Program-made: the position numbers and the translations under genes
Notes under the pieces: model-generated
Seen by the model: the letters and a program-made list of their open reading frames with translations, nothing else
What the model was told of the DNA's origin: nothing
Database searches by the model: none
Shown here: positions 45,106 through 54,835 of the stretch, in pieces
Position numbering within the stretch: the first letter of the stretch is position 1
Layout: the number at the start of each line of letters is the position of its first letter
Source of the DNA: Opitutus sp.
Lineage (GTDB): Bacteria; Verrucomicrobiota; Verrucomicrobiae; Opitutales; Opitutaceae
Direction of reading: 5' to 3'
Assembly (NCBI GenBank): GCA_009695065.1
Contig: SIBR01000008.1
Coordinates: 34,925-98,924, forward strand
DNA length: 64,000 nt

Positions 45106-45169
45106 GAACTCAGGGAGTCAGGAAATCGATCCGTTATCCGATTGCTTTCGTTCCTGATTTCCTGAGTTC
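45106..45169. repeat. Imperfect inverted repeat in the nuoD-nuoI spacer
   Basis: GAACTCAGG (45106-45114) pairs with CCTGAGTTC (45161-45169), and the internal TCAGGAAATC (45118-45127) pairs with GATTTCCTGA (45156-45165). The two pairings compete for the same right arm, so two alternative hairpins are possible in the nuo transcript. It is the only sizeable structured gap in the tightly packed 5' part of the operon. Confidence 0.5.
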
Positions 45170-45194
45170 GACATTGATTGCATAGTCGGCTTTT

Positions 45195-46367
45195 TCATCG
45201 GTCTACTTCCCCCAGGACGATGTCGACCGAGCCGAGGATGATCACGGCGTCGGCGACGGTGTGCCCGAGGCACATGTCCTCGAGCACCGTGAGATTGACG
45301 AACGACGGCGGGCGCACGCGGTACCGGTAGGGATTCGGACTGCCGTCGCTGATCAGGTGAAAGCCGATTTCCCCCTTCGGCCCCTCAATGCGGCCGTAGG
45401 CTTCGCCCGCCTTCGGGCGGAAGCCGCGCAACTTGGCCTTCGGGTCCATGATCGGACCCGCGGGCAGACCGGCGAGCGCCTGTTGGAGAATCTTGATCGA
45501 CTCGCGCATCTCGAGGACGCGGATCATGTAGCGGTCGTAAACATCGCCGTGGTCGCCGAGCGGCACGCGGAAATCGAACCGCGGGTAGACGCCGTAGCCG
45601 TCGACCTTGCGCAGGTCGTAGTTGACGCCCGTCGCCCGCAGCATCGGGCCGGTGACGCCGGCGTTGATGGCGAGTTCGGGCGAGAGCCGGCCCACCCCCT
45701 GCGTTCGGGCCATGATGATCTCGTTACCGGTGAGCAGGGCCTCGAACTCGTCGAGAAACGGGCCATAGCCAGCGGTGAGTTTGCGCGCACCTTCGAGCCA
45801 GTCCGCGGACGGATCGACGCGGCAGCCGCCGAACCGCTGGTAGTTGCACATCATGCGTGAGCCGCTGAGCGCTTCGAAGAGATCGAGGATCTTTTCGCGT
45901 TCGCGAAACGCATACATGAGCGGCGTGCCGCTGCAGCCGCAGTCCTGCATCAAAAAGCCCGCGAGACAGGTGTGATTGAGCAGGCGGGTCAGCTCCCCGA
46001 GGATGACCCGCACGTACTCGGCGCGTTCCGGCACGGGCTGGCCGGCAAGTTTTTCGACCGCGATTGCGTAGGCCCAGTTGTTCGTCATCGAACACAGGTA
46101 GTCGAGCCGGTCGGTGTAGGGCATCGACGCGAGGTAGCTGGTGTTCTCGCCGATTTTTTCGTGATTCCGGTGCAGGTAACCGAACACCGGCTTGAGCTTC
46201 ACGATCGTCTCACCATCGAGGGTGACAATCATCCGGAACACGCCGTGCGTTGACGGGTGATGCGGCCCCATCGAGACCTCGAGCAGGTCACCGTGAAATT
46301 CATCATGCACGGCACGGACGTGGGAGCCGCCGGCCGCGGCGAGGGGCGTGAGATCGGAGACGCTCAT
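45195..46367 (-). CDS. nuoD: NADH-quinone oxidoreductase subunit D
   Basis: This 390-residue 49-kDa-type subunit lines the quinone site. It shows [14 protein letters not shown], the HRNHEKIGE segment, [15 protein letters not shown], and [28 protein letters not shown]. NuoC and NuoD are separate genes here (fused in E. coli). ATG 46365-46367 overlaps the nuoC stop (ATGA). Confidence 0.96.
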   Translation of the reverse strand: MSVSDLTPLAAAGGSHVRAVHDEFHGDLLEVSMGPHHPSTHGVFRMIVTLDGETIVKLKPVFGYLHRNHEKIGENTSYLASMPYTDRLDYLCSMTNNWAYAIAVEKLAGQPVPERAEYVRVILGELTRLLNHTCLAGFLMQDCGCSGTPLMYAFREREKILDLFEALSGSRMMCNYQRFGGCRVDPSADWLEGARKLTAGYGPFLDEFEALLTGNEIIMARTQGVGRLSPELAINAGVTGPMLRATGVNYDLRKVDGYGVYPRFDFRVPLGDHGDVYDRYMIRVLEMRESIKILQQALAGLPAGPIMDPKAKLRGFRPKAGEAYGRIEGPKGEIGFHLISDGSPNPYRYRVRPPSFVNLTVLEDMCLGHTVADAVIILGSVDIVLGEVDR

Positions 46368-47023
46368 GGCTTTGCTCCCTCTTTCGCCACGGTCGCGGCG
46401 GGATAGTGATGCTTTGCCTTCTCCAACACTGTGCCATGCGGCGTCGGTTCCCACTCGTAGTCGTCAGGCTCGACGTAATCCCGGCGCATCGGGTGATCCT
46501 TGAACCCGTCCCACATGAGGATGCGGCGAAGATCGGGATGGCCCTCGAAGATAACCCCAAAAAGATCGAACACCTCGCGCTCCTGAAACTCGCACGCGCG
46601 CCACACCGGCGTAAGCGACGGCACCGTGACCCGATCCGTACGATTGCCGGTGCGCAGGCGGAGAATCACGGGGCCGTGCCGCAGTGCGATCGAGTAAAGA
46701 TGATAAACGACCTCGAGGCAGCCCGGCTGGATGCGCTTGGTCTTTTGTTCCACGACCTTGGCCGGGCCGCCGGCGGGGTCGGGGACCGTGACTTTCGTGG
46801 TTTCAACGATCTCCTTTTCCGGCCAGTCGATCCCCGTCACATTGGAACATTGATCGAGCTTCAGCATCGTGTCGTCGCGGAGAAATTCGGCGACCGCCCG
46901 CGCATGCGTCGCCCCCAGCAGCAACGAGTGTTGGGCCGCGACGCCGGGATTCGTGATGACGGAAATCTCCGCCCCGGGAAACCGGGCGAGCAGACGATCG
47001 CGGATCTGTTCAACGGTTTCCAT
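46364..47023 (-). CDS. nuoC: NADH-quinone oxidoreductase subunit C
   Basis: This 219-residue 30-kDa-type subunit has the conserved [28 protein letters not shown] signature and the DHPMRRDY motif. A charged insert around residues 72-95 ([20 protein letters not shown]) is longer than in most forms. ATG 47021-47023 lies five bases past nuoB. Confidence 0.95.
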   Translation of the reverse strand: METVEQIRDRLLARFPGAEISVITNPGVAAQHSLLLGATHARAVAEFLRDDTMLKLDQCSNVTGIDWPEKEIVETTKVTVPDPAGGPAKVVEQKTKRIQPGCLEVVYHLYSIALRHGPVILRLRTGNRTDRVTVPSLTPVWRACEFQEREVFDLFGVIFEGHPDLRRILMWDGFKDHPMRRDYVEPDDYEWEPTPHGTVLEKAKHHYPAATVAKEGAKP

Positions 47024-47028
47024 GCGGG

Positions 47029-47706
47029 TCAGCCCTTTTCGGACCGGACGATGGTCGGGGCCTGCCACACTTCGGGATTGGCGGGCGGTTCAAGGTCGTG
47101 TTCGCCGAATTCCGGCACGGGGTTCTCGCAACTCAGGTCGGAGCGCAGATGGCGCGGGGCGTCGGGGCCGGTGAGCTGGAAGCCCTTGATTTTCTTTTGC
47201 AACTGCACGAGCCCGTGCAGCAGGGCTTCGGGGCGCGGCGGGCAGCCGGGGATGTAAATGTCGACGGGAATGAAGCGATCAATGCCCTTCAGGACGTTGT
47301 AGCCCTGCTTGAAGGGACCGCCGGAAATGGCGCAGGCGCCCATGGCGATGCAGTATTTCGGCTCGGGCATCTGGTTCCAGAGCCGGACGACCTGCGGGGC
47401 CATTTTTTTGGTGACGGTGCCCGACACGATGAGCAGATCGGCCTGGCGCGGCGACGGCCGGAACACTTCCGAGCCGAAGCGGGCGATGTCGAATTTTGCC
47501 ATCGAGGCCGCGATCATTTCGATCGCGCAGCACGCGAGGCCGAAATTGAGCGGCCAGACGGAGTTGCTGTTACCCCACGTGTAAAGCTCCTGGAGGCTCG
47601 TGAGTAGGATGCCGTGGCGGCGGAGCTCGTCGCGATCCGCCTGCGTCAAGACCCCGGGCGACGCGGCCGGCGGCGTGGGAGGCGGAATGGGCGCGGCGTC
47701 GCTCAT
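47029..47706 (-). CDS. nuoB: NADH-quinone oxidoreductase subunit B
   Basis: This 225-residue PSST-type subunit holds cluster N2. The ligands are the tandem cysteines in [10 protein letters not shown], one in [12 protein letters not shown] and one in [14 protein letters not shown] 37-residue Pro-rich N-terminus and a 30-residue tail flank the core. ATG 47704-47706 starts one base after the nuoA stop. Confidence 0.96.
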   Translation of the reverse strand: MSDAAPIPPPTPPAASPGVLTQADRDELRRHGILLTSLQELYTWGNSNSVWPLNFGLACCAIEMIAASMAKFDIARFGSEVFRPSPRQADLLIVSGTVTKKMAPQVVRLWNQMPEPKYCIAMGACAISGGPFKQGYNVLKGIDRFIPVDIYIPGCPPRPEALLHGLVQLQKKIKGFQLTGPDAPRHLRSDLSCENPVPEFGEHDLEPPANPEVWQAPTIVRSEKG

Positions 47707-47707
47707 G

Positions 47708-48079
47708 TTATTTCCACTCCAAGTGGCCGCGATGCCAGGCCCAGACGAGGCCCTCGGCCAGCAGCAGGATGAAGACGAGCATCGCCACCAGGGCTCCGAC
47801 CGGCAGCGAGGTAAAGGTGACCGCAAAGGGGAGCAGGAACAGCACCTCGACATCGAAAATCAGGAAGAGGATCGCGTAGAGATAGTAGTGCGCCTTGAAC
47901 TGAATCCACGAGTCGCCCGACGGGGCCACGCCGCACTCGTAAACATCGTTTTTCACCGCGCTCGGCTTGGCGGGTTGAAAACATCGCACCCAGAGCCGGG
48001 CGACCATCAGGAGGATGATGGGAAATGCCAACGCGACCGCAGCAAAGAGAGCGAGGAACGCGTAGGGATGGCTCGTCAT
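47708..48079 (-). CDS. nuoA: NADH-quinone oxidoreductase subunit A
   Basis: This 123-residue subunit has three helices and the conserved [36 protein letters not shown] block. It is the first gene of the 12-gene nuo operon; the 253-base spacer to the next gene upstream should carry the operon promoter, but no clear -35/-10 pair was picked out by eye. Confidence 0.95.
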   Translation of the reverse strand: MTSHPYAFLALFAAVALAFPIILLMVARLWVRCFQPAKPSAVKNDVYECGVAPSGDSWIQFKAHYYLYAILFLIFDVEVLFLLPFAVTFTSLPVGALVAMLVFILLLAEGLVWAWHRGHLEWK

Positions 48080-48332
48080 TGGGAATCGCGGGGTAGTTTT
48101 GGAAAGCGCGGTTGGTTCCTCAATTCAGAAGCGGAGGCATTTCTTGGCCGAAGCTGCGCGTCGATTGCGGGACCGGGCGGGGCATAGGGTTGGGGGTGGG
48201 AAAAATCCAGAGTCGAACGAGATTTGCTGGCTGGCTGGCCGGATTGCAATCACGGCCATGCACCCAACGGCTGTTTTTCTTGCGGCGCGTTTCCCTGGTC
48301 GCAAGAGCAGGATGCCATCGCCGCGACGTACA

Positions 48333-49184
48333 TTAGCGGGACCGCAGCTCTGGCAGGTGCGATATCAGCGCCCCGTATACAACGAGGCGCCCGCCGGGGT
48401 TCGTCACCGCGGCACCGATGTGCGGGTGCGCGGTGCAAAATGCCGCGATTTCGGATTCTTCCATGACAAAAAAAGCGGTCGACAGCGCGTCGGACTGGGC
48501 CGCGCCTGGGGCGAGTGCCCACACGCGGGTACGGCGTCCCGCCAGGGAACCGGCACGCGGGTCGACGAGATGGGCACCTTTCACCGCAACACCGGATCCG
48601 CTGAGCGACGCGTCGGCCAGCAGGATGATGCGATGGGAGGGGTCCTCGCCGATGCCGATCGGCCAGCCGAGCTTTCCGTCGGGCCGGCCGAGCGCAAGGG
48701 CCGTGCTGCCTCCGCTGTTGAGGCAGGCGGTCGTAATGGCCCATTCTCCGAGGATCGCGGCGAGCCGGTCCAATGCATAACCCTTGCCGATCGCCCCGAG
48801 GTCGAGATGCAGTCGGACGGCATGGGAGGTCAGGGTGTGCGCCGAGGGATCTAGGGTAAATGGTGGCAGGTCTGGCGGAAAATCCCGGGCCCGCTCCGAG
48901 GCGTAGGAGGGATCGAACGCGCGACCCGTGGCAAGGGACGCATCCGCGGCCAGCAACAGGCACTCGATGCTGTCCTCGCCAACATTGATGGTTTCACCGC
49001 GGGCGAGCCGGTTGGCGCGCGCGATGTCGCTGGATTCGACGTAGCGGCTGAGTTCGCCTTCGAGCCGGTCGAGTTCCCGAAAAGCCGCGGTGGCCGCCTG
49101 CCGCGCGTAGGCCGGTTCGTGGCCGGCGATGACGACCTCGAAATACGTGGCCATCGCCTCGTGCTGAAAGACGGCAGGTTTCAT
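48333..49184 (-). CDS. ApbE-family FMN transferase (second copy)
   Basis: This 283-residue protein is a second, divergent ApbE: MATYFEVVIAGHE, VESSDIARANRLA, AFDPSYASE, LHLDLGAIGKGYALDRL, LNSGGSTALALG and AHLVDPRAGSL. It lacks an obvious signal peptide, unlike the copy at 32008-33066. The family moves FMN onto Ser/Thr of redox proteins. Its ATG overlaps the glycosyltransferase stop by four bases, tying it to a glycosylation operon rather than to nuo. The target is unknown. Confidence 0.88.
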   Translation of the reverse strand: MKPAVFQHEAMATYFEVVIAGHEPAYARQAATAAFRELDRLEGELSRYVESSDIARANRLARGETINVGEDSIECLLLAADASLATGRAFDPSYASERARDFPPDLPPFTLDPSAHTLTSHAVRLHLDLGAIGKGYALDRLAAILGEWAITTACLNSGGSTALALGRPDGKLGWPIGIGEDPSHRIILLADASLSGSGVAVKGAHLVDPRAGSLAGRRTRVWALAPGAAQSDALSTAFFVMEESEIAAFCTAHPHIGAAVTNPGGRLVVYGALISHLPELRSR

Positions 49185-49882
49185 CGCGGGGTGCGGCGCC
49201 AGAGCCGGCAGCGCAAGGCGAGCATCGCGGCGGCGGGCCGCCACCAGAGGCGGCCGAGCGTGTATTTCGAGTCGCCGTGCCGGCGGGCGTGGTGGCGCAC
49301 GGGTTGCTCCCCCACGCGGAAACCGGCGGCGACCGCGAGCGCCGGCACGAAACTCTGCAACAGTTCCATCGGGTGGAGTGCGTCCCGGACTTCCCGGCGA
49401 AATACGCGCAACTGACAACCCGCATCATGGACGCGATCCGCAAGCACGATGCGGCGCACCGTGTTCGCGATGCGCGACATCACCCGGCGGAGTGGCGAAT
49501 CGTGGCGGTCGACGCGCCAGCCACAGGCGAGATCGAGGGTGCCCGCTTCAACGGGGGCGAGCAGTCGCGGGATATCTTCCGGGTCGTTCTGGCCGTCACC
49601 GTCCATCGTGATGAGGAGTTCGCCCCGCGCGGCGCGCAGCCCCGCGAGGAGGGCATCGGCCTGGCCCGTGTTTCCGGGTTGGCGCAACTCGGTGCATTCC
49701 GGCCAGCGCGCCCGAGCGGCGGCGATTTCCTCCGCGGTGCGGTCCGTGCTGCCATCGTTGACGACGATGATTTCAAATTCGCCGCGCAGGGTGCGCAGCA
49801 CCGTGACGGTGCTCGCTAGCAGCGGTCCGAGGTTTCCCGCCTCGTTGTACACGGGAATAACGATTGAAAATCGCGGGGGCAT
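49181..49882 (-). CDS. Family 2 glycosyltransferase (DPM1-like)
   Basis: This 233-residue GT-A enzyme has SIVIPVYNEAGNLGPLL, VVNDGSTDRTAEEI, LITMDGDGQNDPEDIP with the D-x-D metal site, and a QLRVFRREV block. It resembles dolichol/undecaprenyl-phosphate sugar transferases but lacks membrane helices. ATG 49880-49882 overlaps the upstream stop by one base (TGATG) and its end overlaps apbE, so the three genes from 51405 are coupled. Confidence 0.88.
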   Translation of the reverse strand: MPPRFSIVIPVYNEAGNLGPLLASTVTVLRTLRGEFEIIVVNDGSTDRTAEEIAAARARWPECTELRQPGNTGQADALLAGLRAARGELLITMDGDGQNDPEDIPRLLAPVEAGTLDLACGWRVDRHDSPLRRVMSRIANTVRRIVLADRVHDAGCQLRVFRREVRDALHPMELLQSFVPALAVAAGFRVGEQPVRHHARRHGDSKYTLGRLWWRPAAAMLALRCRLWRRTPR

Positions 49883-51405
49883 CACTCCGGAGTCATGATC
49901 ACGCAAAGCACCCCGGGCCGCAGCCCGAGAAACGATTCCCGATAGCGGTCGCGCAACCGGGTGCGAACGACGTCCGCTTGCGTGGCGGAAACGATGAGCA
50001 GCGCGCCGTCGCATTCGGCGGGAGGCGATGACCAGTAGCCGACGCGCGGCAGGCCGCGAAGATACCAGGGCAGCGGCCAATATTCCTCACTGATAACGCG
50101 CACGGGCCGGCCGGGTGTCCGTGCCAGTGCCGCCTCGGCGAGGGCGCGGAACTTCGGGACGTCCGGCGAACTGTGAACATAAGCGTAGGGATTGCGGGCG
50201 TCGGCGGGCCGGAGGAAAGCGACGAGCCAAGTCTGTTGCGCCAGCGAAGCGAACACCAGCGCCAGTGAAGCCCCGGCGAGTGCGCGGCCAAAGGGCAGGC
50301 GGGCGAGCGCGGCGAATCCACCCGCCGCCAGCAGGGCCATGCCTGGCACCATGTGGATCGCGTGCCAGGGCGTCTTGTAGGCCACCAACGAAAGCGCGCC
50401 GAAAATCAAGATGGTGTAGAGCAGGATCCCGCGCAGGAATTTTTGCCGGGTGAGAAGAGCCGCGCTCATGCCGCCCAAGGCGGCGGCAGAAAACGCCAGC
50501 TGATGCCAGAGGAGGCCGCCCGCACGCTGCCAGCCAAACAATTGGAGATAATACCACCAGGGCTTTTCATGTCCGTTGGGGCCGGTGACCCGTCCCCAAG
50601 TATGGGCGTAGACGAGGATGGCATCACCGAGGCCGGCGATATGCGTGCCGAATGATGCGTAGAGCGACGCCGCAACGGCGAAGGCGGCACCCAAGGCAAG
50701 CCCAAGATCGCGCTGCCAGTTGATCGAAGAAGGGCGGCCCACGCCGGCGGCAAAAACGGCGAGGAGCGCCGCGACGATGAAGAGCGGAGCACTGGCCTTG
50801 GTCGCTTGCATCAGGCCGCCGCAGATGCCCGCGGCCAGAGCCCAGCGGAGCCGGCCGTCGCGCCACCAGCGCTGGACGCACACCCAACCGCCCAGCGTGA
50901 AAGTGAGGAGCAGCGTCTCCTGGATGAAATCGCGGCTGTAATAGACGGCGGGAGGGGCAAGTGCCAGCAGGGCCGCCGCCCCCAGTGCGGGCCAGCGCCC
51001 GAGCGGAGCGGCGAACGCGGCGAGGAGCGCGACGGCAAGGGTGCCGGCAAATGCTGGCACTAGGCGCACCGTGGCCTCGCTCAATTGGGCGAGCGTGTGT
51101 TCGCCGCGGAGCCACGCTAAGGGCAGCGTGGCATAGTACAGCGTGGGGCCGTGGTGATCGCGCGGATCGAAGACGTAGCGCCCGGTTTCAAGCAACTCGC
51201 CCGCCTTGACGGCCTGGTTTGCCTCGTCGGCGTGCATCGGCCGGCGCGCCAGCTGGTGCGTGCGCAGCCAGAATGCGACGAGGGTGATGACGGCGAGCGG
51301 GAGCCAGCGAGGGAGGAGGGAAAGCACGGGATCGAAGGCGGGCTTCAGTGGCACCGCCCGGGCCGGTGCTTTACTTGGGCGCTGCGGCTGGAGGCCGCAG
51401 CTCAT
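49882..51405 (-). CDS. TIGR03663/GT39-like membrane glycosyltransferase
   Basis: This 507-residue membrane protein has about ten helices. Its first outer loop carries MHADEANQAVKAGELLETGRYVFDPRDHHGPTLYY, the acidic catalytic loop of PMT/ArnT-type (GT-C) transferases; the second part has YKTPWHAIHMVPGMALLAAGG. Such enzymes move a sugar from a lipid-phosphate donor onto an acceptor outside the membrane. It heads the GT39-GT2-apbE operon. The ATG at 51403-51405 gives a 30-residue cytoplasmic lead. Confidence 0.85.
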   Translation of the reverse strand: MSCGLQPQRPSKAPARAVPLKPAFDPVLSLLPRWLPLAVITLVAFWLRTHQLARRPMHADEANQAVKAGELLETGRYVFDPRDHHGPTLYYATLPLAWLRGEHTLAQLSEATVRLVPAFAGTLAVALLAAFAAPLGRWPALGAAALLALAPPAVYYSRDFIQETLLLTFTLGGWVCVQRWWRDGRLRWALAAGICGGLMQATKASAPLFIVAALLAVFAAGVGRPSSINWQRDLGLALGAAFAVAASLYASFGTHIAGLGDAILVYAHTWGRVTGPNGHEKPWWYYLQLFGWQRAGGLLWHQLAFSAAALGGMSAALLTRQKFLRGILLYTILIFGALSLVAYKTPWHAIHMVPGMALLAAGGFAALARLPFGRALAGASLALVFASLAQQTWLVAFLRPADARNPYAYVHSSPDVPKFRALAEAALARTPGRPVRVISEEYWPLPWYLRGLPRVGYWSSPPAECDGALLIVSATQADVVRTRLRDRYRESFLGLRPGVLCVIMTPE

Positions 51406-51422
51406 CTCTCATGCGGTCGGCG

Positions 51423-52106
51423 CTATTTTGCCTGACCGTAGACCTCAACCTCGCAATAGTGGTTCAATTCATCCGAGGTGTTGCCGTTGCTGTAGAGGCG
51501 GACGTAACGCGCGGTCGAACCCTTGGCGTCGACGACGCGGCCCTGAAAGCCCTCAATGTAGGCCTTGTCGGTGCCCTTGCCGAGCTTCGCGGAATTGTCG
51601 TCGTCGTTGTTGTAGAGCGTGACGATTCCCTGCTTGAAGGCGGGATCATCGGAAACTTGGACGATGAAATCGTGGTAGACGCGGGCCTGCGAGTGAAAGT
51701 GCCAGACCGCGATCACCGCCAGCTTGGCCGGCGCGCCGAGGTCGATCTGCACCCACTGCAGCGCCGGCCCGAGCTCGACGTAAGCGCCGTCGGTGCCGCT
51801 CTTGTCGCCATCGGTGATGAACGCGAGTTCGCCGATGACCGGCTGGGCGTCGCTGCTCGTGACAGGCTTGCCCTTGGAAAGGAGGACGGTGCCGGCGGGC
51901 ACCATCAAATCCGGTCGTTTACCCGCCGTGGCCGGCTCCAGATTGGGCAGCTGGATCGGGCGGGGCGTGCCGGCAAACAGTGGACGCGGCAGCTCGATTT
52001 TGAGCGGGACCTTGCCGTCGGCGGCGAACGCGACGGTCGCGAAGGCAGCGGCAAGCAAGGGGAGCGGGATGAGGCAGAGGCGCATGGGCAGGGGGCGGAG
52101 TCTCAT
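51423..52106 (-). CDS. Secreted discoidin (F5/8 C)-like protein
   Basis: This 227-residue protein has a signal peptide (ending AAAFATVAFA) and a C-terminal discoidin-like beta sandwich: WVQIDLGAPAKLAVIAVWHFHSQARVYHDFIVQVSDD and ARYVRLYSNGNTSDELNHYCEVEVYG. Such domains bind carbohydrates. A start seven codons later (ATG 52083-52085) is equally possible. It sits 35 bases after the second Gfo/Idh gene. Confidence 0.75.
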   Translation of the reverse strand: MRLRPLPMRLCLIPLPLLAAAFATVAFAADGKVPLKIELPRPLFAGTPRPIQLPNLEPATAGKRPDLMVPAGTVLLSKGKPVTSSDAQPVIGELAFITDGDKSGTDGAYVELGPALQWVQIDLGAPAKLAVIAVWHFHSQARVYHDFIVQVSDDPAFKQGIVTLYNNDDDNSAKLGKGTDKAYIEGFQGRVVDAKGSTARYVRLYSNGNTSDELNHYCEVEVYGQAK

Positions 52107-52141
52107 GATGAGCAGGAAGGGTGGAAACGAACTTCGGCCAA

Positions 52142-53533
52142 TCAAGCTACGAAATCCGCCGGCGTAAAGGTCAGCATCTTTTGCGCGGCGATGGATTCGT
52201 TGATCTTCAGGATGGTGACGGCGGTGGCGAACGCGGACTCGCCCGGACAGTTGAGCGGCGTGCCGTGGCGGATCGCGTCGAAGAAGTTTTCGAGGTGCGG
52301 CTGGTGGATGGCCTTGTCGAGCGTGACGGGCATTTCCCACGCGGAGAGCGCGGCGGTTTCGCGTACATCGACGGTGCCCTTGGACGGTCCGCCGAGCTTC
52401 TTGACGCCGGGTTTTTCCCAGGCCTTGACGGACGGAGGAGCTCCCTCGCCGGAGAGCGGGCTGGCGACAATGCCTTTGGCGGCCCATTGATCCCATTCGG
52501 GCGCCCGGGCTTCGCGGTAGAGCTTCGTGTACTTCGGATTCTCCGACATTTTCAGCGCGCCCTCGTCGCCCATGAAATACTCGTGGTAACCACCGCCTGC
52601 GCTGGTGGTCGTGAGGACTTCGTAGGTGGCACGGACGATGCCCTCCTTCGTGGGATACTCGAAGATCGCGATCGCATTGTCATACCACTCGTGGGTCTTG
52701 TAGTAGTCGACGCCGCCGCTCGCGAGACACATGCGCGGATTGACGCCGAGCATCCAATTGTAGACGTCGATCTGGTGCGCGCCGAGATCGGACATCGGGC
52801 CGCCGGCGTATTTCTTGAACCAGCGCCAATTCCGAAACTCGTGCATGTTGGCGAAACCGTACTGCTGGAGCTTCGCTTCCGACAAAGCCTGGCTGGCCGG
52901 GAAACCGAAATCGTCCGTCACGGCGCGATGCCACTGGCCGCTGATATTGGTGATGCGGCCGAGGAGGCGGTTTTCGCGCACGACCTTGTCGCGGGCGTAC
53001 AGGTAACGGGGATTGCTGCGGCGCTGGTGGCCGAGTTGGAGGAGTTTTTTCGCTTCGCGGGCGGCAACGACCATGGAGCGGGCGCCCTCGACCGTGTTGG
53101 ACATCAACTTTTCACAGTAGACGTGCTTGCCGGCCTTGAGCGCGGCGACGGTGTGTTCGGCGTGCTTGAAGTCGGGCGTCGCAATGATGACGGCGTCGAG
53201 CTCCGGATGGTTGGAGAGCAACTCCCGGTAGTCTTCGTACGGTTTCGGATCGTGACCGAATTTTTTTAGCAGGCGCTCGCCGTAGGTGCGGCGGTAGGGC
53301 CAGATGTCGCAGACCGCCTTGAAGCGGATGTCGGGGATCTTCAGTGCGGCGTTCAGGAGGACGCTGCCCTGTTCACCGCAACCGATCAGGGCCACGTTGA
53401 GCGGATCGGATTTCGTCGCCGCCCCGCGGGCGATGTAGGGGGCGGCGGCCAGGACGGCGCCGAGCCGGGCTCCCGTGCTGAGGAATTCGCGGCGGGTGAC
53501 GGGGGTGGAGGGGGACGAAAGGAATTCAGACAT
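52142..53533 (-). CDS. Tat-exported Gfo/Idh/MocA oxidoreductase (second copy)
   Basis: This 463-residue protein has a twin-arginine signal (VTRREFLSTGARLGAVLAA), Rossmann motif VALIGCGEQGS, and the EKLM catalytic-lysine motif. Its C-terminal domain carries ...GGPMSDLGAHQIDVYNWMLG, typical of secreted sugar oxidoreductases in this phylum. It is only distantly related to the copy at 34024-35310. It precedes the discoidin-like gene. Confidence 0.88.
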   Translation of the reverse strand: MSEFLSSPSTPVTRREFLSTGARLGAVLAAAPYIARGAATKSDPLNVALIGCGEQGSVLLNAALKIPDIRFKAVCDIWPYRRTYGERLLKKFGHDPKPYEDYRELLSNHPELDAVIIATPDFKHAEHTVAALKAGKHVYCEKLMSNTVEGARSMVVAAREAKKLLQLGHQRRSNPRYLYARDKVVRENRLLGRITNISGQWHRAVTDDFGFPASQALSEAKLQQYGFANMHEFRNWRWFKKYAGGPMSDLGAHQIDVYNWMLGVNPRMCLASGGVDYYKTHEWYDNAIAIFEYPTKEGIVRATYEVLTTTSAGGGYHEYFMGDEGALKMSENPKYTKLYREARAPEWDQWAAKGIVASPLSGEGAPPSVKAWEKPGVKKLGGPSKGTVDVRETAALSAWEMPVTLDKAIHQPHLENFFDAIRHGTPLNCPGESAFATAVTILKINESIAAQKMLTFTPADFVA

Positions 53534-53685
53534 GGGACGCGGGAAGCTGGACGATCAGGGTCGGGCTGGGGTCGATGGTTCACTCCGCCGCGGCCGGGTG
53601 CGTGGGGGGAATTTTTTCGAGGCGCTCACGGATTAACCGTAGGAAGTTTTGCTGCCGTCACAAACGGGTGATACGGCTGGCGGGG

Positions 53686-54150
53686 TCATTCGTGTTTATC
53701 GCGCAGGAGTGCAAAGCGATCGTGCCGCACGAGCAACAGGGCACCGACGATCAGACAGATCTGAGTGGCGAGCCAGGCAACGCCCTGGCTTTCCTGCACG
53801 GCCATCAGACCGAATGAAAGACTGACGTAGACCAGGCCGGTGAGAGTCAAAGTCACGCGTGTCTTAATTCCCAGGAGCATCGCGGCCCCCAGAAGCACGA
53901 GCGCATAACCCAGCCCGTGGGCGAAGTTGCGGCTCATCCAGAGCGGAAGGAAAGATGCGCCGGTGATGCCCTGAGCCATCCGCCCCATGTTTTCGTAGTA
54001 GTTGGCGAACGAGTAGGTGCCCTTGCCCTCGAATTTTTCGACGCCAGCGAGCAGGGTCCGCAGCCCGATAAAGAGTCGCAGGAGCAGGAAGGCGGAAGTG
54101 TATTCGCAGCGGAAAACCGTAGAGGAAGAAATGTTGGGATTGGCGCTCAC
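53686..54150 (-). CDS. DoxX-like membrane protein
   Basis: This 154-residue protein has four helices, with LLRLFIGLRTLLAGVEKF near the start and ALVLLGAAMLLGIKTRVTLTLTG later, as in the DoxX/DoxD family. Family roles range from quinone-linked oxidation to unknown. The start is GTG at 54148-54150. It is the last gene before tRNA-Phe. Confidence 0.7.
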   Translation of the reverse strand: MSANPNISSSTVFRCEYTSAFLLLRLFIGLRTLLAGVEKFEGKGTYSFANYYENMGRMAQGITGASFLPLWMSRNFAHGLGYALVLLGAAMLLGIKTRVTLTLTGLVYVSLSFGLMAVQESQGVAWLATQICLIVGALLLVRHDRFALLRDKHE

Positions 54151-54759
54151 GTTGGAGGGGGAAGTTATGGGCTGGTCGATTCTGATAGGCCGGGAATGGG
54201 CGATTATGTTGAGTGACGCTGGGGCAGGGGAAAGTTCGGCTGGTGATTTGGGGTGGCTGGTAGGGGTGGCAGATGGGGCTGAGGCGAGGAATTGATGTCT
54301 CCGTCAAGCCGGTCGGGCGGTCACGGGAAAGCAACGAGGGGATGACGGGTTGGATGCATAGGATAAAAACGCTCACGATTTTGACGGATCGCCGATACGT
54401 TTGGCAAGCGGATCTGTCTCATTGCGAGAGAGTGCATCGATTATCCAGCCTTGGTGCGTCCCGGAACAATAAACGGCCCTCCCGAAGTACTGCCCCTTGC
54501 GGATTGGGTTTATTTCCGATGACGGTAAATTTGCACCAGCCGGATTGGCGCGACTGATCGCTGTCTTTCGAAGACTAATCAGGCGTCGACATGGGAGGTT
54601 CCGCGTCCCGGACTTTCATCCGCTTTCCATCCTTCCTTTGGACGGGTCTCCGGGGTTGAGGGTGGCGCTGCACGGCCACCGTTGAAGACGTCTATCACTT
54701 CGGCCGAAATTCCATTTGACGCGCTCCATTCACCGCCTTTTGTTCGCCCTTCCTTTTTG
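54151..54759. other. 609-base gap before tRNA-Phe
   Basis: No supported gene was found; short frames here lack family similarity. A GGTGGC...GCCACC hairpin lies near 54660-54680. The A/T-richer stretch around 54370-54420 is the best place for the DoxX promoter or a regulatory RNA, but nothing specific is recognised. Confidence 0.35.
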
Positions 54760-54835
<76 letters not shown>

